A stretch of DNA of 64,000 nucleotides from DAOUJW01 sp034421015 (GCA_034421015.1 DAOUKT010000027.1:1-64000), one strand, 5' to 3'; positions 33,604 to 42,397 are shown, numbered from the stretch's first letter. Notes: generated from the sequence alone by a model not told the origin. A program made the numbers and translations.

Positions 33604-34971
33604 TTACACGGCCTTTTGAACGCTCACCACAAGGCCTTCCATACCGACCACTCTGACTCTGTCTCCGACGACGATTACCTCGTCGCTCTCGGTGGTGGCG
33701 CTCCACAGACCACTAGGAAGCTGGACCGTGCCTATGGGCGACAGGTCCGACGTCACGTAGCCGACCTCGCCGACCACCGCTTCGGCAGAGTCCGGATTCT
33801 CCCTCTGCCTGAATTTCACTACAGTCGACAGGAACCAGGCGCCTCCGCCAAGCAGCACGCCCGCCGTTCCAAGTACCAGCCAGATGTTGACACTTACGTC
33901 TGGCATGGTCGGCGACGGCGCGCCGAAGCGATGAAACAGTAGCAAGCCGCCGATTACGAAGCTTACTATCGCCCCGATGCCCAATGCTCCAAAGCCGGCG
34001 ACAAACACCTCCAAGGCCAGGAGTATCAGCGCCAGCACCAGGAACCCGACCCCCGCCCAGTTCACGGGCAGGTTGCCCAGGGCCACAAAGGCGAGCAGCA
34101 GGCACGTAACGCCGATGAGACCCGGAACAACCATGCCGAAGTTGAAAAGCTCAATCACCAGGGCCAGACCCCCTATGGTTATGAGCAGGAACGAGATGTT
34201 GGGGTTGGACAGAATCAGCAGGAACCGCTCCATGAAGGTCATGTCCAGCCTGCGGACGTCCAGGCCCTGGGTGTTCAGCGTGACCTCGTCCGAGAGGGTT
34301 TCCGCTACCCTGCCATCCAACTCATCCAATAGCTCTCCGAGGTCGAAGGCCGCGAAGTCCACCACGTTCAACTCGACAGCCTCCTCCGATGAGTAGGCCA
34401 CTGAGTTCAGAACCGTCTGCTCCAGCTTCTCCCCGTTCCTCCCTCGCTTGGAGGCTATCTCCCGCATCAGGGCTGCGGCGTCCTGGGTCGCCTTGTCCTT
34501 GATGGTCTCCGACAGCTCCTCTCCATCTGAGCTGACCGGGCTTGCCGCCCCGATGTTTGTGCCCGGGGCCATGACGGCGAAGTTGGCGGCCGCTGCAATA
34601 AACGTGCCGGCAGACGCGGCCCTTGCCCCCGCGGGAGCGACGTACACAACCGTCGGCACCCTGGACTCCAGGAGCACCGACACCATGTCCCTGGTGGAGC
34701 CGAGGAATCCGCCGGGGGTGTCCAGCTGCACTATCACAAGCTCTGCGCCGTCCTCCTCGGCCTGGGCCACGGCTCGCTCCAGAAAGCCGGCCGTAACGGG
34801 GTTGATCGCGGCGTCGATCTCCACCATGAGAGCGTGGTCGCCCTGCGCCCTGCTGACTCCCGTCAGGCCTCCTGCGAGGACCAGAAGTGTCAGGCACAGG
34901 ACAATCCAGCGCAGCAGTTGTCTGCGAAAAGTGAGCGGGCCGTTTCCTCTCGTCAGAACGCGGGCGGCCAT
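33604..34971 (-). CDS. NfeD family membrane serine protease (long form)
   Basis: 455 aa. A signal peptide or helix (about 20-40) leads to a ClpP-like protease domain: GGFLGSTRDMV, catalytic Ser120 in AASAGTF and the probable lysine partner near residue 160 (KDKATQDAA). Four to five membrane helices follow (about 240-370), then a C-terminal OB-like NfeDC domain (VGEVGYVTSDLSPIGTVQLPSGLWSA). In archaeal relatives this enzyme cleaves stomatin C-termini, which fits the adjacent SPFH gene. The ATG at 34971 is preferred over an upstream in-frame start that lacks a signal-like context. Confidence 0.9.
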   Translation of the reverse strand: MAARVLTRGNGPLTFRRQLLRWIVLCLTLLVLAGGLTGVSRAQGDHALMVEIDAAINPVTAGFLERAVAQAEEDGAELVIVQLDTPGGFLGSTRDMVSVLLESRVPTVVYVAPAGARAASAGTFIAAAANFAVMAPGTNIGAASPVSSDGEELSETIKDKATQDAAALMREIASKRGRNGEKLEQTVLNSVAYSSEEAVELNVVDFAAFDLGELLDELDGRVAETLSDEVTLNTQGLDVRRLDMTFMERFLLILSNPNISFLLITIGGLALVIELFNFGMVVPGLIGVTCLLLAFVALGNLPVNWAGVGFLVLALILLALEVFVAGFGALGIGAIVSFVIGGLLLFHRFGAPSPTMPDVSVNIWLVLGTAGVLLGGGAWFLSTVVKFRQRENPDSAEAVVGEVGYVTSDLSPIGTVQLPSGLWSATTESDEVIVVGDRVRVVGMEGLVVSVQKAV

Positions 34972-35035
34972 AACGTACCTCTGCTCTCCATTATGGCCAA
35001 TGGGAGGTATGCGGTCAACGCGCGTGTAGCGCACC

Positions 35036-35125
35036 GCGGTATTATCTACAGGCGTTGGTTATGGGGCGCGACACCGCTCATTTACTTCGACAGGCTCAGC
35101 AGCAGCGGTGTCGGCTATGCCCGAG
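35036..35125. repeat. Dispersed palindromic element, partial copy C
   Basis: Begins TATTATCTACAGGCGTTG and GGGGCGCGACACCGCTCAT like copy B, continues with TTACTTCGACAGGCTCAGCA (the core inverted relative to copies A and B) and GCGGTGTCGG, then stops. The second palindrome and right flank are missing. It lies upstream of the NfeD gene. Confidence 0.65.
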
Positions 35126-35217
35126 TCTTCCCCCTTCAGGAGGCCGACCAGGCGCACCGGGTCATGGAGGAGTCGGACTTCTTCGGCAAGGTGGCGCTGA
35201 GGGGTGTAGGAACCGGA

Positions 35218-36366
35218 TTACAGCGACCGCAGCTCTGAGAGGACTCCCGCAAGTCTTTCTGCCAGCAGGTCAATGTGCTGCGCCGCCGCTTCATAATCAA
35301 CCGACCACGCCACTACGCCCTTGCTGGAGGCGTCTGTGGTGAAGGTGTCGTCTCGGAAGCTGTACGCCCACCGCTCAAGTATGGCGCGAAGCTCTTCATC
35401 AGGCCCTGAGTCGTAGTCAAGTATAGCCACTCCAAAAGTAAAATACCTTGTACGCATCCATCCTCGGCCGTTCATTGAAGGCGAGTAGAACCACGCAACA
35501 GTGATTGGCTGCTGCCAGCGCGAGCAAATTCCGCGCACACTGAAACCCCTTGGCCCTCCCTCAAATACAGCACCCGACTCCCGCGCCGTATCAAAGAGCT
35601 TGGCCGCCGCATTCCTGGCTTCCTCACTTGTAAACTCATCTAGGAAAGCCTCGCGGGTTAACCTGCGGCGCGGCGCGGACGAACCGGAGCCTGATGTTGA
35701 CGCGGTCCTGCCAAGAATGCGCGGAACAAGGGTCTGGGAGGCACCGCCCCGGAACTGCTTGATCTCCACCGCCAGCGCCTCGATATTGGGCATCTGGGCG
35801 TTGAGAAACTCCACTACCCGCTCAAGAGGGTCAGGAATCTCATCCGCTACGAATAGCAGACGCAGACGCCTCGCAGCGAGGTTCGTAGCTACATTGTCCC
35901 AGAAAGCACCCGCGTCCGCTTCTGCGTCCAACTGCAAAAGAGTGACAAGCTCTTCAGCGGGGTCGATGCCTCTGGATAGAGCTGAATGTTCAAATGTCGC
36001 TCGCAGCTCGTCGGCAGTCCATGTCTGAGAAGCGTGGGCAGCGTACTCCAGCATCTGTCCAACGATAGTACGGCGTATCTCGGGATTCGAACCACGCTTG
36101 ACTTCAACCAGAGTAGGCACAGCGTCTTGGTCGACAATCAGGTGGTCAAGCGACCACCAATAGGCGGAATCGGGGTTCTGGGCAATCCCCTTCTCACGGG
36201 TGATTAGAATCCAGCGGCGGGGATCTCCCGGCCTGATCTGCTCGCCATCAAGCAGTTCGGGATGATTAGCAATTAGCGCCTGGAGCTCATCCTCTGTGGA
36301 GAACGGCTCTTCCTGGAGTGGCTCAAGCCCTCCGTCAGAGCCCCTATTGTAGATGCGCTCAGCCAT
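35218..36366 (-). CDS. PD-(D/E)XK nuclease-like protein of unknown role
   Basis: 382 aa with no named family recognised. Around residues 73-110 it reads DHLIVDQDAVPTLVEVKRG followed by a Q-x3-Y helix, matching the D-x(n)-E-x-K core of PD-(D/E)XK nucleases. The preceding ~70 residues (STEDELQALIANHPELL) fit the N-terminal part seen in NucS-like and DUF-type members. The C-terminal third (RGICSRWQQPITVAWFYSP...) looks like a separate beta domain. Codon use is less GC-rich than in the ribosomal genes. It follows an RHH-protein gene by 31 bases on the same strand. Confidence 0.7.
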   Translation of the reverse strand: MAERIYNRGSDGGLEPLQEEPFSTEDELQALIANHPELLDGEQIRPGDPRRWILITREKGIAQNPDSAYWWSLDHLIVDQDAVPTLVEVKRGSNPEIRRTIVGQMLEYAAHASQTWTADELRATFEHSALSRGIDPAEELVTLLQLDAEADAGAFWDNVATNLAARRLRLLFVADEIPDPLERVVEFLNAQMPNIEALAVEIKQFRGGASQTLVPRILGRTASTSGSGSSAPRRRLTREAFLDEFTSEEARNAAAKLFDTARESGAVFEGGPRGFSVRGICSRWQQPITVAWFYSPSMNGRGWMRTRYFTFGVAILDYDSGPDEELRAILERWAYSFRDDTFTTDASSKGVVAWSVDYEAAAQHIDLLAERLAGVLSELRSL

Positions 36367-36397
36367 GCTCCCGACCCACTACAGGAGCCATGAGTCT

Positions 36398-36895
36398 CTA
36401 CCCTACCGCTATCCGCCTGACGCCACCATTCTCGTCAGGGTCATCGTCTTCGTTTACGTAGTCCTCATCATCCGGCTCCTCGTACAGGAGACGGCTCAGC
36501 TCTTCTCTGGCGTTCCGTATCACCTCGGACTGCGCAGCTATCTTGTCGTACATATCCGCCTTGGCCTTGATGCCTTCCGAAATCAGGAAGGCTGCCGCCT
36601 CCGACCTGCTCTTGGTCAGACCGCAGTCCACGAGGGAGTCCATCTTTCTCAGGCTCTCTTTGCTGACGCGGACCATAACCACGGAGTCGCGGGCGCTACG
36701 CACCGAATTCAGCGACTCGCGCAGGGAGCCTCCAACGTTGGCGGCCACACCCTTGCTCTTGTCCAGCACCTCTCGCATGGCCCGGTTGACGTCCCCCATC
36801 TCCTCGCGGGCGGCGTCCTTCAACCTGGCGCGTACTCCGGCCTGGGTATCCTCAGGCTGCGCATCAACGTGGTTAGACTCGCTTTCAGTTGTCAT
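36398..36895 (-). CDS. Ribbon-helix-helix DNA-binding protein
   Basis: 165 aa. Residues ~72-112 (VVMVRVSKESLRKMDSLV... SRSEAAAFLISEGIKA) form a clear ribbon-helix-helix fold, the beta strand followed by two helices. A long charged helical N-terminal part (REEMGDVNRAMREVLDKS) and an acidic tail (EEPDDEDYVNEDDD) flank it. Likely a dimeric transcriptional regulator, perhaps of its own gene and the nuclease-like gene behind it. The upstream ~60 bases are AT-rich (TATTTTACTTACAATAACAA) and contain GCATATGC, a suitable operator region. Confidence 0.75.
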   Translation of the reverse strand: MTTESESNHVDAQPEDTQAGVRARLKDAAREEMGDVNRAMREVLDKSKGVAANVGGSLRESLNSVRSARDSVVMVRVSKESLRKMDSLVDCGLTKSRSEAAAFLISEGIKAKADMYDKIAAQSEVIRNAREELSRLLYEEPDDEDYVNEDDDPDENGGVRRIAVG

Positions 36896-37065
36896 GCGTA
36901 ATGCCCTTTCGACGTATTTTACTTACAATAACAATAGCATATGCAAGCGCCGGTTTCAAGCTGACCGCGGCCAATCAGATAGGGGCGTCTCGCCCTCCAC
37001 GGGCCGCTCAATCCCTCGAGCTTGCAGACAAGCCCCCGAGTCGAAGAAGTAACCGGAATCGCCGT

Positions 37066-37587
37066 TCACTTGGGCTGGTAGGTGAGCTGGATTACGCCGT
37101 CCTTGAAAGCGTGAGAGTCCACAAGCTTCAGACGTGACCCGCTGCAGGCCCCCTTGAACAGAGGAATGCCGTCCCCCAGGATTATCGGAATCAAGTATAT
37201 CTGGTACTCATCCACGGCCCCGAGCTCCCGAAAGGACCGTATGCTCTCCGGTCCGCCGAGCAGCCATATGTCTCCCTTCAGGGACATTCCCTTCAGGTGG
37301 TCGACGAGGGACGCTGCGCCATCTCCCCAGGCGTGAGTATTGGGCGGAGGATCGCTAAGGGGACGAGACGTGAGTACGAAGGTGTCCTTATCCTTGTAGG
37401 GCCAGGGGCCGAAACCGATGATCTGGTCGAAGGTAGTGCGCCCCATCACTATGGCGTCAACCTGCTGGACAAACCGGCCGAAACGATAGCCCTCGGTATC
37501 GTGGTAGGTGTCCAGCCACTCCACTCCCCCGTTGGGGGTTGCCACAAAGCCGTCAACACTGGTTGCAATACAAACACTGAACTTCAT
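37066..37587 (-). CDS. DHFR/RibD-C-like reductase family protein
   Basis: 173 aa with the dihydrofolate-reductase fold of the RibD C-terminal group (YyaP/YwjB-like): MKFSVCIATSVDGFVATPNGGVEWLD, VMGRTTFDQIIGFGPWPY, then DIWLLGGPESIRSF for NADPH binding. Substrate is unknown; these stand-alone proteins are generally not essential DHFRs. The ATG at 37587 is preceded by AGGTGAT. It lies 62 bases after rpsI on the same strand, so read-through from the ribosomal operon is possible. Confidence 0.85.
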   Translation of the reverse strand: MKFSVCIATSVDGFVATPNGGVEWLDTYHDTEGYRFGRFVQQVDAIVMGRTTFDQIIGFGPWPYKDKDTFVLTSRPLSDPPPNTHAWGDGAASLVDHLKGMSLKGDIWLLGGPESIRSFRELGAVDEYQIYLIPIILGDGIPLFKGACSGSRLKLVDSHAFKDGVIQLTYQPK

Positions 37588-37649
37588 GATAGCATCACCT
37601 GCAATGAGATATTTGGACGGAATGCCCAAGCAGCCCGGCAGTCAAAAAG

Positions 37650-38048
37650 CTAACGCTTGGTGTACTGCGGCGCCCTTCGAGCGCGCTTGAGACCGTACTT
37701 CTTGCTTTCCTTGATTCTCGAGTCCCTGGTCAACAGACCGTGTTCCCTCAGGACGCCCCTGAGGTTCTCGTCCGACGCGAGGAGGGCGCGGGCGATCCCG
37801 TGGCGCAGCGCGCCGGCCTGACTGCTCACACCGCCGCCGTGGATCTTGGCCGTTATGCCAAATCTGCTCTGGCTGTCCGTTACCTTCAGTGGCTCAAGGG
37901 CCATAGCCTGCCAGGCTCCCCAGGGCAGGGCCTCCTCCAGTGGCCTCTCGTTGACCGTTATTCCGGCGCCGCCGGGGTACAGCCGCACCTGGGCCACCGC
38001 CGTCTTCCTCTTGCCTGTTCCGTAGTAGTAGTGCTGCTGTGCAGTCAT
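37650..38048 (-). CDS. rpsI: 30S ribosomal protein S9
   Basis: 132 aa. YYYGTGKRKTAVAQVRLYPG, GGGVSSQAGALRHGIARALL and the basic end KRARRAPQYTKR, whose last residues reach the P-site tRNA, are typical. The ATG at 38048 begins 1 base after the rplM stop; the open frame upstream is inside rplM. Last ribosomal gene of the cluster. Confidence 0.96.
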   Translation of the reverse strand: MTAQQHYYYGTGKRKTAVAQVRLYPGGAGITVNERPLEEALPWGAWQAMALEPLKVTDSQSRFGITAKIHGGGVSSQAGALRHGIARALLASDENLRGVLREHGLLTRDSRIKESKKYGLKRARRAPQYTKR

Positions 38049-38049
38049 G

Positions 38050-38775
38050 CTAATCTCCCGCCTTCTCCTGGGAAGTTTCCTCGTCAGGCGTTTCCGCCTG
38101 CTGGTCTTCAGCCGCGTCCTCGGCCTGAGCCACAACCTCGGACTCCGCCGACTCCTCTTGGACATCTTCGGCTTCTTCGACCTCTTCGACGGCCTCCGCC
38201 TCTACCTGCGCCTCGTCCGATGCAGTCTCTGCCGTCTCAGCCTCAGCCGATTCGGTGGTCGCCTCATCGACAACCTGCTCCTCCAGGGCCTCCTGCTCGA
38301 CGACGACCTGAGATTCCGCCAGGCGCTCTGGTGTCGCTGGCGCGGGCTCCCGCTCCACAGGCTGCATAACCTGGGCCTCGTGGGGATGCGACTCCCCTGC
38401 GTATATCTTGAGGCGTCGAAGCATCTGCCGCCCCCTGATGGTCTTGGGGAGCATCCCCTGGACCGCAGCCCGGACAACGCGGTCCGGGAACCGTTCCTGT
38501 AGCACCGACAGAGGTGTCTCACGCAGCGCGCCCGGGTAGTGGCTGTGGCTGCGGTACATCTTCTGCTGGGCCTTCTTGCCCGTGACCCTTATTTTGCTGG
38601 CGTTGACCACGATAACATAGTCACCGGTCAGGATGTGCCGTGTGTACATGGGCTTGTGCTTGCCCTGCAGCAGCACGGCGATTTCCGTAGCCAGACGACC
38701 AAGGGTCTTGCCGTTGGCGTCGAACACGTGCCACTTGGCCTTTACGTGTGAGGGTTTTGCCGAGTAGGTCTTCAT
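38050..38775 (-). CDS. rplM: 50S ribosomal protein L13 with acidic C-terminal extension
   Basis: 241 aa against ~145 usual. Residues 1-142 are standard L13 (WHVFDANGKTLGRLATEIA, HILTGDYVIVVNASKI, AVQGMLPKTIRGRQMLRRLKIY). The remaining ~95 residues are Glu/Ala/Gln-rich with no basic patches and should be disordered. Its ATG overlaps the truA stop (TAATG), implying translational coupling. Confidence 0.95.
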   Translation of the reverse strand: MKTYSAKPSHVKAKWHVFDANGKTLGRLATEIAVLLQGKHKPMYTRHILTGDYVIVVNASKIRVTGKKAQQKMYRSHSHYPGALRETPLSVLQERFPDRVVRAAVQGMLPKTIRGRQMLRRLKIYAGESHPHEAQVMQPVEREPAPATPERLAESQVVVEQEALEEQVVDEATTESAEAETAETASDEAQVEAEAVEEVEEAEDVQEESAESEVVAQAEDAAEDQQAETPDEETSQEKAGD

Positions 38776-39866
38776 TAGCCGCTCATTCCTGTTGCAATCG
38801 GGTGTTTTGGAAAAATATCATAACCGGAACCGCCGAGGCAATACGCTTCGGATTCGTTCTCTATACGGGTTGGTAATGCCAACGCTGGTTGTAACGCCAC
38901 TCCTTGCCCGCTCATGGTGAGCCTGTCGAACCAGATGAGTGGGCGATTCTGCGAGCGTAGTTGCCCCCGCTCATTTCCTTCGACAGGCTCAGGATGAGCG
39001 GCATGACCCGATAACACCAACACATCCTGGAGAAATCTGTCAAAAGCCGAGGCCTCCGTGGCCTCGCGCGAGAACAGAGGGACCGGGTAGCTAACGCTCA
39101 CCAGGGACAGTCCCTTAGCGGGCGCAACCCTGTTTGCCGCGCCAGGAACGCCGTCGTCTGCAAGCTTCTGGAACCGGCGAACGCTGACGCGCCCCAGCCC
39201 AACGTCAATCAGCGCGCCTGCGGTGCGCCTGACCTGCTGTGGCAAAAAGCCGGAAGCGGCCATCTCCAGCGTCACCAGGCCCGCCCTTCTCTCGACGCTG
39301 CACCTGTAGACCCGGCGGACCGTGCTGGTCCGGCCTTTGGTCAGCGGCCCGGAAAAGGGCGCAAGGTCCCGCTCGCCCTCCAGAAGGACTGCCGCGCTCT
39401 GCATTGTGGATACGTCAAGCCGCCTCGCCACACGGTGCGCGAACCCTCGCAGCATCGGCGACGGGGCATCGCTTTCGAGTATCGTGTAGCGGTACTCACG
39501 GCCGGTGGCCCACCGCCGGGGGTCGAAGTCCGGCTCAACCTCCGTGGCGCCCTTCACAGAGACGTCTTCCGGCAGGTAGTGGTTCATCGCCTTCACGAAG
39601 ACATCCGTGGCGTGCGAAGAGCCTGTATCGAAGGAGACCACCTGGCCAAGGGCGTGAACGCCGGCGTCGGTACGACCGGCCCCTTTGATGCGCCTGCGCT
39701 CGCCTGTGAGACGGAACAGCGCATCCTCAAGGGTGTTCTGGACTGATACGGCGTTCTTCTGGGACTGGAACCCGTGGTATGCGGTCCCATCGTACTCCAC
39801 CAGCAGCGCCAGCCGGCGGACTCGTCCCGGAGCCGTCTCCTCCGTGTCCCGCGTTGGGAAAGTCAC
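38775..39866 (-). CDS. truA: tRNA pseudouridine(38-40) synthase with repeat-derived C-terminus
   Basis: 363 aa, about 85 longer than usual. Residues ~16-275 are a normal TruA: VEYDGTAYHGFQSQ, the catalytic Asp in GAGRTDAGVHALGQV, ASGFLPQQVRR and a final SYPVPL strand. Residues ~286-337 are encoded by a dispersed palindromic element (copy D) and read HPEPVEGNERG and IWFDRLTMSG, the signature translations of that repeat; the frame stays open to a stop overlapping the rplM ATG. Overlaps rplQ by 4 bases (ATGA). Confidence 0.92.
   Translation of the reverse strand: MTFPTRDTEETAPGRVRRLALLVEYDGTAYHGFQSQKNAVSVQNTLEDALFRLTGERRRIKGAGRTDAGVHALGQVVSFDTGSSHATDVFVKAMNHYLPEDVSVKGATEVEPDFDPRRWATGREYRYTILESDAPSPMLRGFAHRVARRLDVSTMQSAAVLLEGERDLAPFSGPLTKGRTSTVRRVYRCSVERRAGLVTLEMAASGFLPQQVRRTAGALIDVGLGRVSVRRFQKLADDGVPGAANRVAPAKGLSLVSVSYPVPLFSREATEASAFDRFLQDVLVLSGHAAHPEPVEGNERGQLRSQNRPLIWFDRLTMSGQGVALQPALALPTRIENESEAYCLGGSGYDIFPKHPIATGMSG
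38859..39010. repeat. Dispersed palindromic element, copy D, inside truA
   Basis: Inverted relative to copies A and B: CTCTATACGGGTTGGTAATG at one end, then CCCGCTCATGGTGAGCCTGT, AGATGAGTGGGCG, and CCCCGCTCATTTCCTTCGAC with AGGATGAGCGG. It lies wholly within the coding sequence of truA, adding about 50 residues without breaking the frame. Confidence 0.75.
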
Positions 39867-40216
39867 GGCATGAGCTCCAGCAGGGCCATGGGGGCTCCGT
39901 CCCCCCTGCGCGGCCCCATCTTGATAATCCGTGTGTAGCCGCCCTCGCGGTCGGCGTACCGCTCAGAGAGCTCGTCAAACACCTTTCGAACCATGTCCTC
40001 ATCCGTCACAAAGGCCAGGGCCTGGCGTCTGTGAGAGAGGGAACCCTTCTTGCCCATGGTGATGATCTTCTCGGCCATGCCGCGCACCTCTTTGGCCTTG
40101 GCCTCGGTCGTGCGAATGCTCTCGTGGCGGATGAGGTCCGTCACCTGGGTGCGGAACATCAGCATCCGATGTCCGCTCAGACGGCTGAGTCTGCGTCCCG
40201 CTACGCCGTGTCTCAT
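39863..40216 (-). CDS. rplQ: 50S ribosomal protein L17
   Basis: 117 aa; MRHGVAGRRLSRLSGHRMLM and LIRHESIRTTEAKAKEVRGMAEKII are the standard N-terminal L17 blocks, and GGYTRIIKMGPRRGDGAPMALLEL the end. Its ATG overlaps the rpoA stop by 4 bases and its end overlaps the truA start by 4. Confidence 0.96.
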   Translation of the reverse strand: MRHGVAGRRLSRLSGHRMLMFRTQVTDLIRHESIRTTEAKAKEVRGMAEKIITMGKKGSLSHRRQALAFVTDEDMVRKVFDELSERYADREGGYTRIIKMGPRRGDGAPMALLELMP

Positions 40217-41280
40217 ACTTGCTCTTCCTCGTAGGCTGGCTCAACCCCAGCCTCGTAATCTGCATCTTCAACCAGGTCCTCTTCGTCCTCGGAGTCGACG
40301 GCAACGCCGTTGGCGCCTCTCTCACGCTGGGCGTCCTCCGGCAGGAACCCGAACTGGCTGAGCTTGGAGTACAGCTCGTCCAGTGACTTCTCTCCGAAGT
40401 TGCGTATCTTCAGAAGGTCAGCCTCGTCGGTCTCCAGCACCTGGCCCACCTTGTTGATGTTGCTCCTCTTCAAGCAGTTGAGGGTCCTGGAGGAGAGCTC
40501 CAGCTTCTCGATGGGCGTGTTGTAGTGCTCCATCGGGATGGTGGCGATGAACGACGGCCTCTCTGCGGTCCCCTCTCCGGCCTTGTCAGCGTTGGCGAAG
40601 AGGAAGAACTGCTCAAGAAGCGTCTCTGCGCCATTCTTCACCGCCTCAATGGGCGACACCGTGCCGTCCGTCCACACGTCCAGAAGCAGCCTCTCGTAGT
40701 TGGTCTGCTGGCCCACACGCGTGTTCTCCACCACGTAGTTCACCTTGCGAACCGGGCTGTATATCGCGTCCACCGGCAGGACGCCGATGGGCAGGCCATC
40801 CGAGCCGCCTGCGGGCTTGTAGCCAGTTCCCTGCTCCACGTTGAACTCGACGAACAGCTGGGCGTCCGGCGAGTCCAGTGTCGCCAGGTGCAACTCCGGG
40901 TTGACTATCTCAAAGTCTGAGGAGACTATGATGTCGCCCGCCGTGACGTCGCCCTCCCGGGCGATTTCCAGCCGCAGTTTGCCCGGCCTGTCGGCCATGG
41001 ACTTCAGGCGAATGGCCTTCACGTTCACCAGGAACTCGGCCACGTCCTCCTTCATGTGGGGAACGGTGGAGAACTCGTGAAGCGTTCCTTCAATCTTTAC
41101 CCAGGTTACCGCAGTGCCCGGAATGGACGTGAGCAGCACCCGTCGCATGGGATTGCCGAGGGTGATGCCGTAGCCCGGCTCCAGGGGCTCCACCGAGAAC
41201 CTGCCGTAGTCGTCCTGAGCTTCCAGGACCCTTATCTCTGGCTTGGGGGCCTCTTCCAAGACCCCTCCTATCTGAACCAT
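40213..41280 (-). CDS. rpoA: RNA polymerase alpha subunit
   Basis: 355 aa. The N-terminal assembly domain (GYGITLGNPMRRVLLTSIPGTAVTWVKI, RVGQQTNYERLLLDVWTDGT) and the C-terminal DNA/activator-binding domain (LELSSRTLNCLKRSNINKVGQVLE, IRNFGEKSLDELYSKL) are intact. A tail of about 35 residues after the C-terminal domain is markedly acidic (DSEDEEDLVEDADYEA). The ATG at 41280 has AGGAG 8 bases upstream; the longer open frame runs into rpsD. Follows rpsD by 16 bases. Confidence 0.95.
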   Translation of the reverse strand: MVQIGGVLEEAPKPEIRVLEAQDDYGRFSVEPLEPGYGITLGNPMRRVLLTSIPGTAVTWVKIEGTLHEFSTVPHMKEDVAEFLVNVKAIRLKSMADRPGKLRLEIAREGDVTAGDIIVSSDFEIVNPELHLATLDSPDAQLFVEFNVEQGTGYKPAGGSDGLPIGVLPVDAIYSPVRKVNYVVENTRVGQQTNYERLLLDVWTDGTVSPIEAVKNGAETLLEQFFLFANADKAGEGTAERPSFIATIPMEHYNTPIEKLELSSRTLNCLKRSNINKVGQVLETDEADLLKIRNFGEKSLDELYSKLSQFGFLPEDAQRERGANGVAVDSEDEEDLVEDADYEAGVEPAYEEEQV

Positions 41281-41296
41281 AAAAGCATCTCCTACA

Positions 41297-41923
41297 CTAT
41301 CTGGAGTAGTGCTCCACAACCAATCTCACGTCAATCCCCGTGTCTATCTCGGAAGGCTCCGGCAGGGTGAGCACGCGCCCTACCATGTTTTCCGCATCCA
41401 GGTCCAGCCACGCGGGAAGGGGACGCCTTGGAATGTCCCCCGTCACAATGGCAAAGATTCCTGTGCTCTTGCTGGACTCCTTCCATCCCACCACGTCGTC
41501 AACCTTGACTCTGTAGGACGGAATATCGACCTTGCGGCCGTTCACCGTGATGTGGCCATGCCTGACCAGCTGCCGCGCCTGGTTCCTGGAGTCGGCGAAG
41601 TTGAGGCGATACGCAACGTTGTCAAGCCGCTCCTCCAGGATCTGCATGAGATACTGGCCGGTCATGCCGGGACGCCGCTGGGCCTCGCTGAAGTACTTCC
41701 TGAACTGCTTCTCCAGGACGCCGTAGATCTGGCGGGCCTTCTGCTTCTCCCGAAGCTGCGTGCCCCAGTCCGACGGGCGCCGCCTCCGTATGGGCTGGCT
41801 TCCCGGCGGCTTTCGACGGCGTTCCACGGCGCACCGCGGCGTGTAGCACCTCTCGCCCTTCAGATAGAGTTTTACTCCGGCCCTGCGACAGAGCCTGCAA
41901 ACAGCGTCAGTATACCTCGCCAT
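41297..41923 (-). CDS. rpsD: 30S ribosomal protein S4 (zinc type)
   Basis: 208 aa. The N-terminus holds a four-cysteine zinc site (C9, C12, C26, C31 in VCRLCRRAG and CYTPRC), the C+ form. The central S4 domain reads RLDNVAYRLNFADSRNQARQLVRHGHITVNGRKVDIPS. A nucleation protein for 30S assembly; may also autoregulate this operon in some bacteria. 74 bases separate it from rpsK. Confidence 0.96.
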   Translation of the reverse strand: MARYTDAVCRLCRRAGVKLYLKGERCYTPRCAVERRRKPPGSQPIRRRRPSDWGTQLREKQKARQIYGVLEKQFRKYFSEAQRRPGMTGQYLMQILEERLDNVAYRLNFADSRNQARQLVRHGHITVNGRKVDIPSYRVKVDDVVGWKESSKSTGIFAIVTGDIPRRPLPAWLDLDAENMVGRVLTLPEPSEIDTGIDVRLVVEHYSR

Positions 41924-41997
41924 ACTTTCTCCCTTTGAACTCCTGGAGGGACTGCGTCAGTCCCGTCGTACCTGCGAGCGGAAGCCGCCTCCCGCTC

Positions 41998-42390
41998 CTA
42001 TACCCGCCTTCCCTTGGGAGGACGGCACCCGTTGTGGGGAATCGGCGTTACGTCTCGAATGCTCGTGATGGCAAGTCCGGCCGCCTGCAGGGAGCGAATC
42101 GCCACCTCCCGGCCGGAGCCCGGCCCCTTCACAAAGACCTCCACCTGCCGGAGGCCGTGCTCCATCGCCTTCCTGGCCGCGCCCTCCGCGGCCCGCTGGG
42201 CGGCAAAGGCCGTCCCCTTACGGGACCCCTTGAAACCGGCCGTACCCGAGCTTCCCCACGCCAGCAGGTTGCCCTGCGGGTCCGTGAGGCTGACTATGGT
42301 GTTGTTAAACGTGGACTGGATGTAGACCTTCCCCTGGGGAACGAACTTGCGCTCCCGCCGTCTGGTCCTGACCCTTCGTCTGCTGGTCAT
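41998..42390 (-). CDS. rpsK: 30S ribosomal protein S11
   Basis: 130 aa. GKVYIQSTFNNTIVSLTD, GFKGSRKGTAFAAQ and the C-terminal RDVTPIPHNGCRPPKGRRV are diagnostic. Follows rpsM by 7 bases. The N-terminal stretch is very basic (RRRVRTRRRERK). Confidence 0.97.
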   Translation of the reverse strand: MTSRRRVRTRRRERKFVPQGKVYIQSTFNNTIVSLTDPQGNLLAWGSSGTAGFKGSRKGTAFAAQRAAEGAARKAMEHGLRQVEVFVKGPGSGREVAIRSLQAAGLAITSIRDVTPIPHNGCRPPKGRRV

Positions 42391-42397
42391 TTCTAGC

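Noticed and set aside
31698..33656. 652-codon open frame on the plus strand
   Set aside because: It runs antisense through the M24 peptidase and SPFH genes; its sequence is His/Arg/Gly-rich without domain features, a typical shadow in GC-rich DNA.
36080..36105. GGTTCGAATCCCGA on the minus strand resembles a tRNA T-arm
   Set aside because: It lies inside the conserved nuclease core codons (VEVKRGSNPEIRR), its flanks do not pair as a T stem, and no acceptor or anticodon arm is present.
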